Positions 6,693 through 13,901 of a DNA stretch of 15,364 nucleotides are shown here, piece by piece. The first letter of the stretch is position 1; each line of letters opens with the position of its first letter. The notes under the pieces were generated by a model. It searched no databases. It saw nothing but the letters and a program-made list of their open reading frames with translations, and was not told where the DNA came from. A program made the translations under genes and the position numbers. Source of the stretch: an uncultured Lachnospiraceae bacterium (GTDB lineage Bacteria > Bacillota > Clostridia > Lachnospirales > Lachnospiraceae); NCBI GenBank assembly GCA_934394615.1, contig CAKRRJ010000057.1:1-15364 (forward strand). The letters run 5' to 3'.

Positions 6693-8061
6693 GTGTGATC
6701 TCCTTTAATTCATATCCGTCATAGACGGTATCTTGTTCTTCTTCCAGGCCAAGAACGGCATCTACCAGATCCTGACCGCTTGATTTTACAATATTCACCG
6801 GAACTTGTAAAGCATTTTGCACATCGGTGCGGGTAAGGTCATCTAAGAAAACCTCCTCACCGCTTCGGAACATGCAGATGGGCAGCAGGACCCGCTCGCC
6901 GAGCGGCACGACAGAAAGCTGTTTTTTCAGGTCCTGGCCGGTAATCAGTCCCGCCACGGTGATGCTTTCCCCGAAAAAGTCGTTGCGGATGGCATACAGA
7001 TTTACTTTTTTCTGCGGGAACTTCGCCTCGATCTTATTCAGCTGCTTTCTCAGATACGGATAAGCCAGTCTTCCCGTGGCAATGGATAAGACCTCCGTCT
7101 TCACCTTCAGATCCTTTGGCAGCGCATCTAATGCTTCCGTCACCTCGGTGTCCAGCAGACGCAGCATACCCACACCGTTTTCCAGCTGTGGGAAGCCGTC
7201 GTAGCGCTCTTCCTCCGGAAGCTCCCGCTCCGCCAGGATATAAAACTCATCGCTGGCATGGATGAAATGAAAACCGTACTGCTCGTACACGATCTTCTGC
7301 CATTTTTCAATGATATCGATGGCATTCTCTGCGTCTTCTTTTTCAAATGGTTTTAACGGATACAGGCCGTCCCGGTACTTGGAAAGTCCGACCGGCACCA
7401 CAGAGGCGCTCTGCATATACGGCAGGTACTTTGTCATATCCCGGATGGTATGGTCTAACTCTTCCCGGTCATTGACCCCTTTGCACAGTACGATCTGCCC
7501 GTTCATGGGAATCTCCGCCTCACAGAGCCGGTCAATCTTTTTTAAGGCATCCCCGGCAAACCGGTTGTGCAGCATCTCGCAGCGCAGCTTTGGGTTTGTG
7601 GTATGCACGGAAATATTGATCGGCGCCAGCTTAAAATCGATGATACGCTGAATGTCGTGCTCCTTCATGTTGGTCAGCGTTACATAGTTGCCCTGCAGGA
7701 AGGAGAGGCGGGAATCGTCGTCCTTAAAATAAAGCGTCTCACGCATGCCAGGCGGCATCTGGTCAATAAAGCAGAAAATACATTTGTTGCTGCAGGACTT
7801 GTAATCACTCATCAGGCCGTTCTCAAATGTGATGCCAAGATCCTGATACTCATTTTCGATTTCCAGCTCCCACTGTTCTCCGTCTGCTTTCTCCACAAGC
7901 ATGACCATACTCTCGCTGTCTACATAATATTCGTAATCAAAGATATCCTCTACTTCATTTCCGTTGATGGTGAGAAGCCGGTCACCCGGTTCCAGCTCCA
8001 GTTCCTCCGCAATAGAACCCGGATCGACGGATTTTATCAGATGTCCTTTCTGTTTCTTCAT
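6685..8061 (-). CDS. DUF512 protein with PDZ and radical-SAM-like domains
   Basis: This 458-residue cytoplasmic protein belongs to a conserved but poorly characterised family. Residues 6-65 resemble a PDZ domain (DPGSIAEE ... [15 protein letters not shown]). A cysteine cluster C90-x3-C94-x2-C97 (CSNKCIFC) matches the spacing of the radical-SAM [4Fe-4S] motif. The C-terminal half is the DUF512 domain, including the [10 protein letters not shown] segment and [10 protein letters not shown]. No signal peptide or membrane helix is seen. It is the first gene of the operon, with AAAGGA six bases before the ATG, and overlaps der by eight bases. The link with der suggests a role near ribosome maturation or RNA/protein modification, but that is inference. 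Iron-sulfur binding is likely; true SAM chemistry is unproven. Confidence 0.88.
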   Translation of the reverse strand: MKKQKGHLIKSVDPGSIAEELELEPGDRLLTINGNEVEDIFDYEYYVDSESMVMLVEKADGEQWELEIENEYQDLGITFENGLMSDYKSCSNKCIFCFIDQMPPGMRETLYFKDDDSRLSFLQGNYVTLTNMKEHDIQRIIDFKLAPINISVHTTNPKLRCEMLHNRFAGDALKKIDRLCEAEIPMNGQIVLCKGVNDREELDHTIRDMTKYLPYMQSASVVPVGLSKYRDGLYPLKPFEKEDAENAIDIIEKWQKIVYEQYGFHFIHASDEFYILAERELPEEERYDGFPQLENGVGMLRLLDTEVTEALDALPKDLKVKTEVLSIATGRLAYPYLRKQLNKIEAKFPQKKVNLYAIRNDFFGESITVAGLITGQDLKKQLSVVPLGERVLLPICMFRSGEEVFLDDLTRTDVQNALQVPVNIVKSSGQDLVDAVLGLEEEQDTVYDGYELKEITHE

Positions 8062-8077
8062 AAATCGTCCTTTCTGT

Positions 8078-8091
8078 CAGGCATTCGCCTG
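8078..8091 (-). promoter_or_regulatory. Short hairpin in the leader of the DUF512-der operon
   Basis: CAGGC-GAAT-GCCTG forms a perfect 5-bp stem with a four-base loop on the minus strand, between the predicted start site (near 8096) and the ribosome binding site. It sits at the 5' end of the mRNA and may act as a stabiliser. No further regulatory structure is evident. Confidence 0.4.
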
Positions 8092-8102
8092 CACTTCTTT
8101 TC

Positions 8103-8131
8103 ATCATAACAATATTCCCGTTCTTTGTCAA
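8103..8131 (-). promoter_or_regulatory. Sigma-A promoter of the DUF512-der-plsY-gpsA operon
   Basis: TTGACA (8131-8126) and TATGAT (8108-8103) are separated by 17 bp on the minus strand, with TG one base before the -10. The predicted start is near 8096, about 35 bases before the ATG. It is divergent from the prs promoter, about 70 bp away. Confidence 0.88.
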
Positions 8132-8202
8132 AGCAATCAGCCCTGCGTTTTCGTCCAAATTGCTGTTTTTCCTGTATTTTTTTACAAAATGTCCCCGAAC
8201 TC

Positions 8203-8231
8203 TTGACGCTTCCATTTTTAAAGGATATAAA
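8203..8231 (+). promoter_or_regulatory. Sigma-A promoter of prs
   Basis: TTGACG (8203-8208) and TATAAA (8226-8231) are spaced by 17 bp on the plus strand. The predicted start is near 8238, which places the in-frame ATG at 8236 at or before the mRNA 5' end and supports initiation at 8281 instead. Confidence 0.82.
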
Positions 8232-8280
8232 TAGTATGGATTATAACAACTTAACATTCTACTTGAAGGAGTATGTACCA

Positions 8281-9489
8281 ATGGCTAACAACTATGTGTT
8301 TAATGACATTTTACCGGTAGCGCCGTTAAAACTCGCTGCCCTGGAAAGCTGTAAGGATCTGGCAACCAAGATAAACGATCACATTGTTACCTTCCGCCGC
8401 AACGATACGGAGGAGCTGCTTCGCCGCCAGCAGGATTTAAACTACCGCGGCTACGATGTGGATTCCTATCTTCTGGACTGCAAATGCCCGCGTTTTGGTT
8501 CCGGCGAGGCAAAGGCAGTCATCAATGAATCGGTCCGCGGTGTGGATCTGTTCGCAATGGTGGATGTAACCAACTACAGCATCCCGTACAGCGTATGCGG
8601 CTACACAAACCACATGTCCCCGGATGATCACTATCAGGATCTGAAGCGCATCATCGGTGCTTCCGTGGCTACTGCGCACCGCGTCAACGTTGTTATGCCG
8701 TTTTTATATGAGGGCCGCCAGCACAAACGTACCAAACGTGAGTCTTTGGACTGCGCTATGGCACTGGAAGAGCTGACCGCTATGGGCGTAGATAACATCA
8801 TCACCTTCGATGCTCACGACCCGCGCGTTCAGAACGCAATTCCGTTAAACGGCTTCGATAACTTCATGCCAACTTATCAGTTCGTAAAAGCACTGTTCAC
8901 CCACGACACTTCCTTAAAGATCGACAAAGACCACTTAATGATCATCAGCCCGGATGAGGGTGCCATGAACCGTGCCGTATACCTCGCCAACAACCTGGGT
9001 GTTGATATGGGTATGTTCTATAAGCGCCGCGACTACTCCAGAGTCATCGACGGCCGCAACCCGATCGTAGCGCATGAGTTCCTGGGAAGCTCCGTGGAAG
9101 GAAAGACTGTCCTTATCATTGACGACATGATCTCCTCCGGCGAGAGCATGTTAGATACCGCAAGAGAATTAAAAGACCGCAAGGCAGAGAAAGTTATCAT
9201 CTGCTGTACCTTCGGTCTGTTCACCAGCGGACTGGAAAAATTCGACCAGTACTACCAGAACGGCTACATCGACTATGTCATCACCACAAACTTAAACTAC
9301 CGCCCGAAAGAGCTGTTAGAGCGTGAGTGGTATCTGGAGGCTGATATGAGCAAGTATCTTGCAGCGATCATCAACTCGTTCAACCACGACGTTTCCATCG
9401 GCGCTGCCCTGTCTCCGACCGAAAAGATCCAGAAACTGGTAAAACGCTATCAGTCAGACGGATACGATTATTACCAGACAATCCGGTAA
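8281..9489 (+). CDS. prs: Ribose-phosphate pyrophosphokinase (PRPP synthetase), long clostridial form
   Basis: It should make PRPP from ribose-5-phosphate and ATP for purine, pyrimidine, histidine, tryptophan and NAD synthesis. Evidence includes the PRPP-binding loop VLIIDDMISSGESMLDTA (DD at 281-282), an ATP-site segment EGRQHKRTKRES (144-155), TFDAHDPRVQNAIP (175-188) in place of the usual DLHxxQ box, and FYKRR (246-250). At 402 residues it is clearly longer than the roughly 315-residue classical enzyme and diverges from it. ATG at 8281 is chosen because AAGGAG lies nine to ten bases upstream. The in-frame ATG at 8236 has no ribosome site and coincides with the predicted transcription start. 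It is the only plus-strand gene, monocistronic, with its own promoter and terminator. A related phosphoribosyltransferase-fold activity cannot be fully excluded. Confidence 0.9.
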   Translation: MANNYVFNDILPVAPLKLAALESCKDLATKINDHIVTFRRNDTEELLRRQQDLNYRGYDVDSYLLDCKCPRFGSGEAKAVINESVRGVDLFAMVDVTNYSIPYSVCGYTNHMSPDDHYQDLKRIIGASVATAHRVNVVMPFLYEGRQHKRTKRESLDCAMALEELTAMGVDNIITFDAHDPRVQNAIPLNGFDNFMPTYQFVKALFTHDTSLKIDKDHLMIISPDEGAMNRAVYLANNLGVDMGMFYKRRDYSRVIDGRNPIVAHEFLGSSVEGKTVLIIDDMISSGESMLDTARELKDRKAEKVIICCTFGLFTSGLEKFDQYYQNGYIDYVITTNLNYRPKELLEREWYLEADMSKYLAAIINSFNHDVSIGAALSPTEKIQKLVKRYQSDGYDYYQTIR

Positions 9490-9507
9490 GTTTTAAAAAT
9501 CGCATGG

Positions 9508-9554
9508 AAAAAGAGCTTTGCACAGTATATCATCTGCTGTGCGAAGCTCTTTTT
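9508..9554 (+). terminator. Bidirectional terminator between prs and pgeF
   Basis: AAAAAGAGCTTTGCACAG (9508-9525) pairs with 9537-9554 over 18 bp with one G-T pair and an 11-nt loop, ending in five T. On the minus strand the same hairpin ends in TTTTT, so it can also stop transcription arriving from pgeF. Confidence 0.93.
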
Positions 9555-9633
9555 GTCTGATAACATTTCCTGCATTTCAAAAGCAATCGGGCCTCGGTGC
9601 ACCTCCTGCCAGGTTCCCGCGTCTTCCTGGCAT

Positions 9634-10533
9634 TCACTCCCTCAGTGCCAGAAATGCTGCCAGGTTGCCCCGCTCCGTTCCCATGATCCGGTGGGAAAAG
9701 AGATGCGTGGGATTGCAGCGTGTGCAGATGTCCGTTGTGTGGATCTGCGTTTCCGGAATTCCTGCCTCCTGGAGAACAATCTGGTTCGCCCTCCAGAGAT
9801 CCACCTGGTACTTTCCGTTTTCTTTCCGGTAGAACAGTTCTTTGTGGTACTCTTCCGCGAATTCCGCGGCAAACGCCTCTGCCACTTCCGGTCCCACCTC
9901 AAAGCAGTCCTGACAGATGCTCGGTCCGATGCAGGCAATGACATCGGCCGGATTCGTGCCATATTCCCGGTTCATAGCCGCAAGCGTTGCCTTTCCCATA
10001 CGATTCACAGTTCCTCTCCACCCGGAATGAGACAGGCCAATCGCTTTGTGAACCGGATCCACAAAATACAGCGGCACACAGTCCGCGTAAAATGTCACCA
10101 GCGTGATCCCCGGAATGTTGGTAATGAGGCCATCCACATCCTGGTACTCCCGCTCCTTCACAATACCCTTTCCCACGTCTTCCTCTGTCACCTTGCGGAC
10201 ATTGGTGGTGTGGGTCTGGTAGGAAAGCACCATCTTTTCCACATCCGTTCCAAGAACCGACGCCATACGGCGGTAATTCTCCAGAACATGTTCCGGGTTG
10301 TCATTCCTGGCAAAACTAAAATTCATGGTGGAGAATACGCCCTCGCTGACACCGCCATGGCGGGTGGAAAAGGCATGGCTCACCAGACCAGTCGCATCCA
10401 GGGCCGGAAAGGCCAGATAGGTAACGGCGTTCTTCTCACGGATTTCGATTTCCGGACTTGCTGGATTTTTTGTTCCTGTCTGATTTTCTGCTGTCACATT
10501 GTTTCGTTTCCGAATCCACGCGTTCTGCTCCAT
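9634..10533 (-). CDS. pgeF: YfiH/PgeF family protein (polyphenol oxidase / purine nucleoside phosphorylase-like)
   Basis: Members of this zinc-binding family (YfiH, YlmD, mammalian LACC1) have been described as copper oxidases, as purine nucleoside phosphorylase/deaminases, and in Escherichia coli as a peptidoglycan-editing factor (PgeF). The metal-site residues are visible: His108 in YQTHTTNV, Cys152 in ADCVPLYF and His169 in SHSGWRG. Other family motifs are STRHGGVS (56-63), CIGPSICQDCFEVG and CTRCNPTHLFSHR. The protein has 299 residues; the first 28 or so are polar and unlike the rest, an extension beyond the usual start. AAAAGGAG precedes the ATG at 10533. It is the last gene of the lepB-rbgA-rnhB-yraN run, 30 bases after yraN, and ends before a bidirectional terminator. 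The true substrate cannot be set from sequence. Confidence 0.9.
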   Translation of the reverse strand: MEQNAWIRKRNNVTAENQTGTKNPASPEIEIREKNAVTYLAFPALDATGLVSHAFSTRHGGVSEGVFSTMNFSFARNDNPEHVLENYRRMASVLGTDVEKMVLSYQTHTTNVRKVTEEDVGKGIVKEREYQDVDGLITNIPGITLVTFYADCVPLYFVDPVHKAIGLSHSGWRGTVNRMGKATLAAMNREYGTNPADVIACIGPSICQDCFEVGPEVAEAFAAEFAEEYHKELFYRKENGKYQVDLWRANQIVLQEAGIPETQIHTTDICTRCNPTHLFSHRIMGTERGNLAAFLALRE

Positions 10534-10563
10534 CTGTATTCTCTCCTTTTCGTTTCCAATCTC

Positions 10564-10920
10564 TCAACAGAACGCATCCCGGATCCAGGTGATCTGGTCC
10601 CCCAGGATGCTCACCACATCAAAGCGGCATGGCATATCCTCCGGATAACGGCGGCTGTACAGATGGAACTGCGCCGTATAGCGGATCCGCTGCTGCTTCA
10701 CATAGCCAACTGCCTCCGCCGGCATGCCATTCCGTTCTGTTTTCCGGTATTTTACCTCAAAAAACACCAGATAACGCCCATCCCTCCCAATCAGGTCAAT
10801 TTCGCCCTGATGACAGCGGAAATTCCGTTCCAGAATGCGGACGCCATGGCGGGTCAGATACTCCGCTGCCAGTTCTTCTTTCCGGGTTCCGGTCTCACGT
10901 TTATTTTGTCTGTTGTCCAT
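10564..10920 (-). CDS. yraN: UPF0102 family protein YraN (nuclease-fold)
   Basis: This is a small 118-residue protein of the conserved UPF0102 family, predicted to have a restriction-endonuclease-like fold. The core runs from EELAAEYLTRHGVRILERNF through QGEIDLIGRDG and LVFFEVKYRK, where the Glu/Asp-Glu-x-Lys residues (GEIDLI, EVK) match a nuclease active site. AVGYVKQQRIRYTAQFHL follows. It has no established cellular role; involvement in DNA repair or processing has been proposed for relatives. The ATG directly follows an in-frame TGA and only a weak AGGTG is near it, so expression may be low or dependent on upstream translation. It sits between rnhB and pgeF, with a 69-base gap to rnhB in which no promoter is convincing. 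Confidence 0.9.
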   Translation of the reverse strand: MDNRQNKRETGTRKEELAAEYLTRHGVRILERNFRCHQGEIDLIGRDGRYLVFFEVKYRKTERNGMPAEAVGYVKQQRIRYTAQFHLYSRRYPEDMPCRFDVVSILGDQITWIRDAFC

Positions 10921-10989
10921 TCACACCTGTGCTTTCTTTCTGCGCACACTCCATTGCTTCTGAAATATTTTCTGTTGACCGTTTTACCT

Positions 10990-11634
10990 TTACACAAATT
11001 TCTTAATAAATGTTCTGCGGTGAATCGGTGTCGGCCCAAACTCTTTCAGTGCCGCGATATGCGCTGCCGTTCCATATCCTTTGTGCTTCGCAAAGCCGTA
11101 CTCTGGAAACAGCGCGTCGTACTCAACCATCATATGGTCCCTGGTCACTTTTGCCAGGATGCTGGCTGCCGCAATGGAAACACTCTTCGCGTCACCCTTG
11201 ATGATCGGGACCTGATTGACCGGCACACCCGGGATCGTCACCGCGTCATTTAAGAGCAGATCCGGCCGCACGGACAGTCCGGCAATGGCCTGCCGCATTG
11301 CCTCGTAGGTAGCCTGTAAAATATTGATCTCGTCGATCACATCCGGACCAACAATTCCCACGCTCCAGGCCACTGCTTTTTCTTTGATTTCCTCAAACAG
11401 AGCCTCTCTGCGCTTCTCGGAAAGCTTTTTGGAATCATTCAAAAACAAGATCTCACAATCCACCGGCAGAATAGCTGCCCCGGCCACGACCGGACCTGCC
11501 AACGGACCGCGTCCTGCCTCGTCAATACCGCAAATAGCGGTACAAGCCGCGTAAGTGTCCTCATACTCCCGCATGATGGCCAGGCGGGCACGCTCAGCCT
11601 CGAGTTTTTCTCCGGTTAAGGTTCTCAGTGCCAT
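10990..11634 (-). CDS. rnhB: Ribonuclease HII
   Basis: RNase HII cleaves RNA in RNA-DNA hybrids and starts removal of ribonucleotides misincorporated into DNA. The N-terminal catalytic motif GIDEAGRGPLAGPV gives Asp38 and Glu39. The other metal ligands are Asp130 (LLLNDA) and Asp166 (AKVTRD). LNDSKKLSEKRR, IIKGDAKSVSIAAASI and HKGYGTAAH complete the signature. The length of 214 residues is normal, with a 30-residue N-terminal helix before the catalytic core, as in many Clostridia. The start lies three bases after the rbgA stop, and a GGGGAGG ribosome site lies within the end of rbgA, so the two genes are probably coupled. yraN follows. Confidence 0.97.
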   Translation of the reverse strand: MALRTLTGEKLEAERARLAIMREYEDTYAACTAICGIDEAGRGPLAGPVVAGAAILPVDCEILFLNDSKKLSEKRREALFEEIKEKAVAWSVGIVGPDVIDEINILQATYEAMRQAIAGLSVRPDLLLNDAVTIPGVPVNQVPIIKGDAKSVSIAAASILAKVTRDHMMVEYDALFPEYGFAKHKGYGTAAHIAALKEFGPTPIHRRTFIKKFV

Positions 11635-11637
11635 GTC

Positions 11638-12561
11638 CTACGCCTCCCCATTCCCGCTGTTCTGGTCTGCAGCATCTGATTTCTGCGTGGAATCTGTTTT
11701 ATTATCCCCATTTTCCTTCTTCACCGGCGGAAACTCCAGGGTAATGCGTCCCAGCTTGCCGCTGCGGTAATCGTCGATCACCAGAGCTGCCGCGCGGCTG
11801 TAATCCGGCTCGCCGCCTTTGGCCAGGCATCCGCGCACCTTTGCCACCTGGATCAGCAGGTTTTCATCGGAAGTTTCATCGATCTTATAGCGTTCTTTTA
11901 ACACATCCGGATAATGCTTCTGCAACAGTTTCAAAAGCTCCAGCGCCAGCTCGTCCTTATTTAATATCTCATCGTTGATGGAGCCGATAAATGCCAGCAG
12001 GAGACCTACTTTCTGATCCTCAAATTTCGGCCAGAGGATACCAGGGGTATCTAAAAGCTCCAGGGTCTTGTTTAAACGGATCCACTGGTTGCCCTTGGTC
12101 ACGCCCGGTTTGTTTCCGGTCTTGGCACAGGCTTTTCCGGCGAAGGAATTGATAAATGTGGACTTTCCTACGTTCGGGATTCCCACTACCATGGCGCGCA
12201 CCGGGCGGTTCATAATGCCTCTGCGGCGGTCACGCTCAATCTTCTCTTTGCATGCTTCCTGCACAACACCGTTGATCTGTTTGATGCCGGCACCGCTTCT
12301 GGAATTGATCTTTACAACAAAATATCCTTTTTCCTTAAACCAGTTCGTCCATGCCTCATTGTAACGCTCACTGGAAAGATCCGATTTATTAAGCAGGATC
12401 AGTCTTGCCTTGCCCTTTCCAAGCTCATCAATATCCGGGTTGCGGCTGGCTAACGGCACACGGGCGTCCACCACTTCAATGATGAGATCAATCAGTTTGA
12501 TGTCTTCTTTCATGGCACGTTTCGCTTTGGTCATGTGCCCTGGATACCACTGTATATTCAC
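11638..12561 (-). CDS. rbgA: Ribosome biogenesis GTPase RbgA (YlqF)
   Basis: RbgA is a circularly permuted GTPase that acts at a late step of 50S subunit assembly. Motif order is permuted: NKSD (58-61) precedes GIPNVGKS (127-134), the switch Thr in GVTKG (about 155) and DTPG (171-174). The N-terminus IQWYPGHMTKAKR is the family signature and fixes the start at a GTG codon, which has AGGAGG seven bases upstream. The C-terminal ANTAR-like ribosome-binding part (residues about 200-280) is followed by a hydrophilic Asn/Asp/Ser tail of about 25 residues that is not part of the core. The gene lies 112 bases after lepB and just before rnhB. Confidence 0.97.
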   Translation of the reverse strand: MNIQWYPGHMTKAKRAMKEDIKLIDLIIEVVDARVPLASRNPDIDELGKGKARLILLNKSDLSSERYNEAWTNWFKEKGYFVVKINSRSGAGIKQINGVVQEACKEKIERDRRRGIMNRPVRAMVVGIPNVGKSTFINSFAGKACAKTGNKPGVTKGNQWIRLNKTLELLDTPGILWPKFEDQKVGLLLAFIGSINDEILNKDELALELLKLLQKHYPDVLKERYKIDETSDENLLIQVAKVRGCLAKGGEPDYSRAAALVIDDYRSGKLGRITLEFPPVKKENGDNKTDSTQKSDAADQNSGNGEA

Positions 12562-12673
12562 GGATGTTCCTCCTATGTTTTCTATTTCATGTTCTATCAG
12601 TTTCGTGTTCTCTTTTTTAATTGCGCTCCCACAACTGCTGTTTCTCTGACTGGTCGTGGAACTCCAACCCCCA

Positions 12674-13219
12674 TCAGGACCGGATCAGGCTGATATGGAT
12701 GAGTGGGAACAGACGCAGCCACACTTTCCCGATGATCTGGTCTTCCCGGACATTTCCAATGTTGGCAAAGCGGCTGTCCTCGCTGCTGTCCGGATTGTCC
12801 CCCAGCAGAAAATATTCCTTTTCTTCCAGCGTAACCGGTTTTTCCGCCAGTCCGGCAAGCGATATTTTGCGGTCATCCGGCAGGGAAACTTTTTCCTGAT
12901 TTACATACAATTTCCCATCTACGATCTGGACCACATCGCCCGGAATGGCTACCACGCGTTTTACATTCGTCTTCTGGTCTTCCCGCTCAAACACGACCAC
13001 ATCCATACGGTCCGGTTTGCCGATTTCATACGTCAGCCGGTTCATTAAAACAATGTCGCCGGAACTTAAAAGCGGGTGCATGGACTGTCCGTTCACGGTA
13101 ACCTGGGTTCCAAAAAACGCCAGGCAGAACCAGGCGAAAGCCAGTGCCACTACCACATCCACGATCCAGCTGCAGATTTTCCGGATCATGTTCTGTTCTT
13201 CACTCAGATAAAAATCCAC
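12674..13219 (-). CDS. lepB: Type I signal peptidase
   Basis: LepB cleaves signal peptides from exported proteins on the outer face of the membrane. One N-terminal membrane helix (residues about 14-36) anchors it. Catalytic Ser46 lies in NGQSMHPLLSSGD and the general base Lys87 in NVKRVVAIPGD. The GDNPDSSEDSR box (140-150) is the third conserved region. The length of 181 residues is typical of Gram-positive enzymes. The start is GTG at 13219, with GGAG ten bases upstream; an internal ATG at codon 11 is a weaker alternative because no good ribosome site precedes it. It follows the rplS terminator, and I see no strong promoter between them, only a weak TAGAAT-type -10. Transcription may therefore depend on read-through. 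Confidence 0.95.
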   Translation of the reverse strand: MDFYLSEEQNMIRKICSWIVDVVVALAFAWFCLAFFGTQVTVNGQSMHPLLSSGDIVLMNRLTYEIGKPDRMDVVVFEREDQKTNVKRVVAIPGDVVQIVDGKLYVNQEKVSLPDDRKISLAGLAEKPVTLEEKEYFLLGDNPDSSEDSRFANIGNVREDQIIGKVWLRLFPLIHISLIRS

Positions 13220-13284
13220 TTATTTATACTCCATTCTATCGTGACAATCACGCGCTTCTGTCCATGTTTCTATTCCACATTGGC

Positions 13285-13315
13285 AAAAAATGGGGAGTTG
13301 CAAGCAACCTCCCCA
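13285..13315 (-). terminator. Rho-independent terminator after rplS
   Basis: On the minus strand TGGGGAG pairs with CTCCCCA (13315-13309 with 13297-13291), extended by a partial inner stem, and is followed by six T (13290-13285). It lies 77 bases after the rplS stop, past two other hairpins. It should set the level of read-through into lepB. Confidence 0.88.
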
Positions 13316-13319
13316 CTTT

Positions 13320-13387
13320 CCTGTTCTATGCGTTTTCGGCGCATAATACGCAGAAAGGGACAATTTTCATTGTCCCCTGTTCCACGC
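13320..13387. repeat. Inverted-repeat element flanked by short direct repeats, after rplS
   Basis: On the plus strand, CCTGTTCTATGC (13320-13331) and CCTGTTCCACGC (13376-13387) match at 10 of 12 positions. Between them are a perfect 8-bp hairpin GGGACAAT-TTTC-ATTGTCCC (13357-13376) and a 5-bp hairpin ATGCG/CGCAT (13328-13344). On the minus strand the larger hairpin has a GAAA loop. It is not followed by a T-run, so it is not the terminator. A small REP-like or palindromic repeat element is possible. Confidence 0.55.
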
Positions 13388-13391
13388 AAAA

Positions 13392-13739
13392 TTATTTTAC
13401 TAACTCTTTAACCTTAGCAGCTTTACCTACTCTGTCTCTTAAGTAGTTCAGTTTTGCACGTCTTACTTTACCTCTTCTGACAACCTCGATGTTGTCTACG
13501 AACGGGGAATGAACCGGCCAGGTCTTCTCTACGCCGATGCCGTTGGAGTTCTTACGAACGGTGAAGGTCTCTCTTGCGCCGCCGTTCTGTCTCTTGATTA
13601 CGGTACCCTCGAATACCTGGATTCTCTCACGGTTACCCTCTTTGATCTTGTTGTAGACCTTAACGGTATCGCCTACGGAAAACTCCGGTACGGAAGCCTT
13701 TAACTGTGCTGCTTCAATGTTCTTAATAATTTCGTTCAT
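13392..13739 (-). CDS. rplS: 50S ribosomal protein L19
   Basis: L19 lies at the interface of the 30S and 50S subunits and contributes to an intersubunit bridge. The 115-residue protein shows the family core: [55 protein letters not shown] and [24 protein letters not shown]. The ATG has GGAGG eight to nine bases upstream. Unlike rimM and trmD, which precede it, rplS has its own promoter (13827-13855), a structured leader that probably mediates autoregulation, and its own terminator (13285-13315), so it can be expressed at ribosomal-protein level independently of the flanking enzymes. Confidence 0.99.
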   Translation of the reverse strand: MNEIIKNIEAAQLKASVPEFSVGDTVKVYNKIKEGNRERIQVFEGTVIKRQNGGARETFTVRKNSNGIGVEKTWPVHSPFVDNIEVVRRGKVRRAKLNYLRDRVGKAAKVKELVK

Positions 13740-13764
13740 TTGTGTGATCCTCCTTCATATGTTT

Positions 13765-13802
13765 GATGTTCTTTAATGCTTCTTCCGCAACAGAGGAACA
13801 TC
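13765..13802 (-). ncRNA. Probable L19 leader (autoregulatory rplS 5' UTR)
   Basis: The rplS leader contains a perfect 7-bp stem GATGTTC/GAACATC (13802-13796 with 13771-13765) closing a 24-nt internal segment with a possible TTCC/GGAA or TGC/GCA inner stem. It lies 18 bases after the predicted start and just before the ribosome site. Firmicutes carry a known L19 leader motif at this position, where L19 is thought to bind its own mRNA. Assignment rests on position and the stem; a covariance-model match was not run. Confidence 0.55.
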
Positions 13803-13826
13803 TCTTTTTCTAGTCACAACAATATA

Positions 13827-13855
13827 ATGATATCATAGGGGCAGATAAATTGCAA
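13827..13855 (-). promoter_or_regulatory. Sigma-A promoter of rplS
   Basis: TTGCAA (13855-13850) and TATCAT (13832-13827) are separated by 17 bp on the minus strand, in the gap after trmD. The predicted start is near 13820, which places the L19 leader stem close to the mRNA 5' end. Confidence 0.75.
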
Positions 13856-13901
13856 GCACTATTTTATATAATTTATTCGCAATTTTCATCCGCAAAATGG
13901 C

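Noticed and set aside
6698..6712. Shared GGAG(G)ATCACACA ribosome-site sequence of der and rplS (also 13742-13754)
   Set aside because: The similarity is short and includes the common Shine-Dalgarno core. It is probably coincidence or a lineage preference rather than a regulatory element.
7567..8109. A 180-codon plus-strand frame opposite the DUF512 gene
   Set aside because: It is a mirror of a conserved coding region with no recognisable domain and no start signals.
8125..8280. N-terminal extension of prs from starts at 8125 or 8236
   Set aside because: The prs promoter lies at 8203-8231, so 8125 is untranscribed and 8236 is at the mRNA 5' end without a ribosome site. AAGGAG correctly precedes ATG at 8281.
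9607..9632. TGCCAGG/CCTGGCA inverted repeat after pgeF as a terminator
   Set aside because: There is no T-tract on the minus strand after it. The 18-bp bidirectional hairpin at 9508-9554 is the better terminator for pgeF.
9553..11253. A 566-codon plus-strand open frame
   Set aside because: It lies antisense to pgeF, yraN and rnhB, all of which have clear family motifs. The translation looks like a shadow (rich in His, Arg, Cys, Pro), and there is no ribosome site.
12597..12674. A 25-codon minus-strand ORF starting inside the lepB stop (TGATG)
   Set aside because: Stop-start overlap could allow coupling, but there is no ribosome site and no recognisable sequence. The Lys/Arg-rich tail looks random.
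13220..13284. Promoter directly upstream of lepB
   Set aside because: A TAGAAT -10 is present but no acceptable -35 lies at 16-18 bp. TTGTCA to TATAAA is only 13 bp apart and overlaps the ribosome site.
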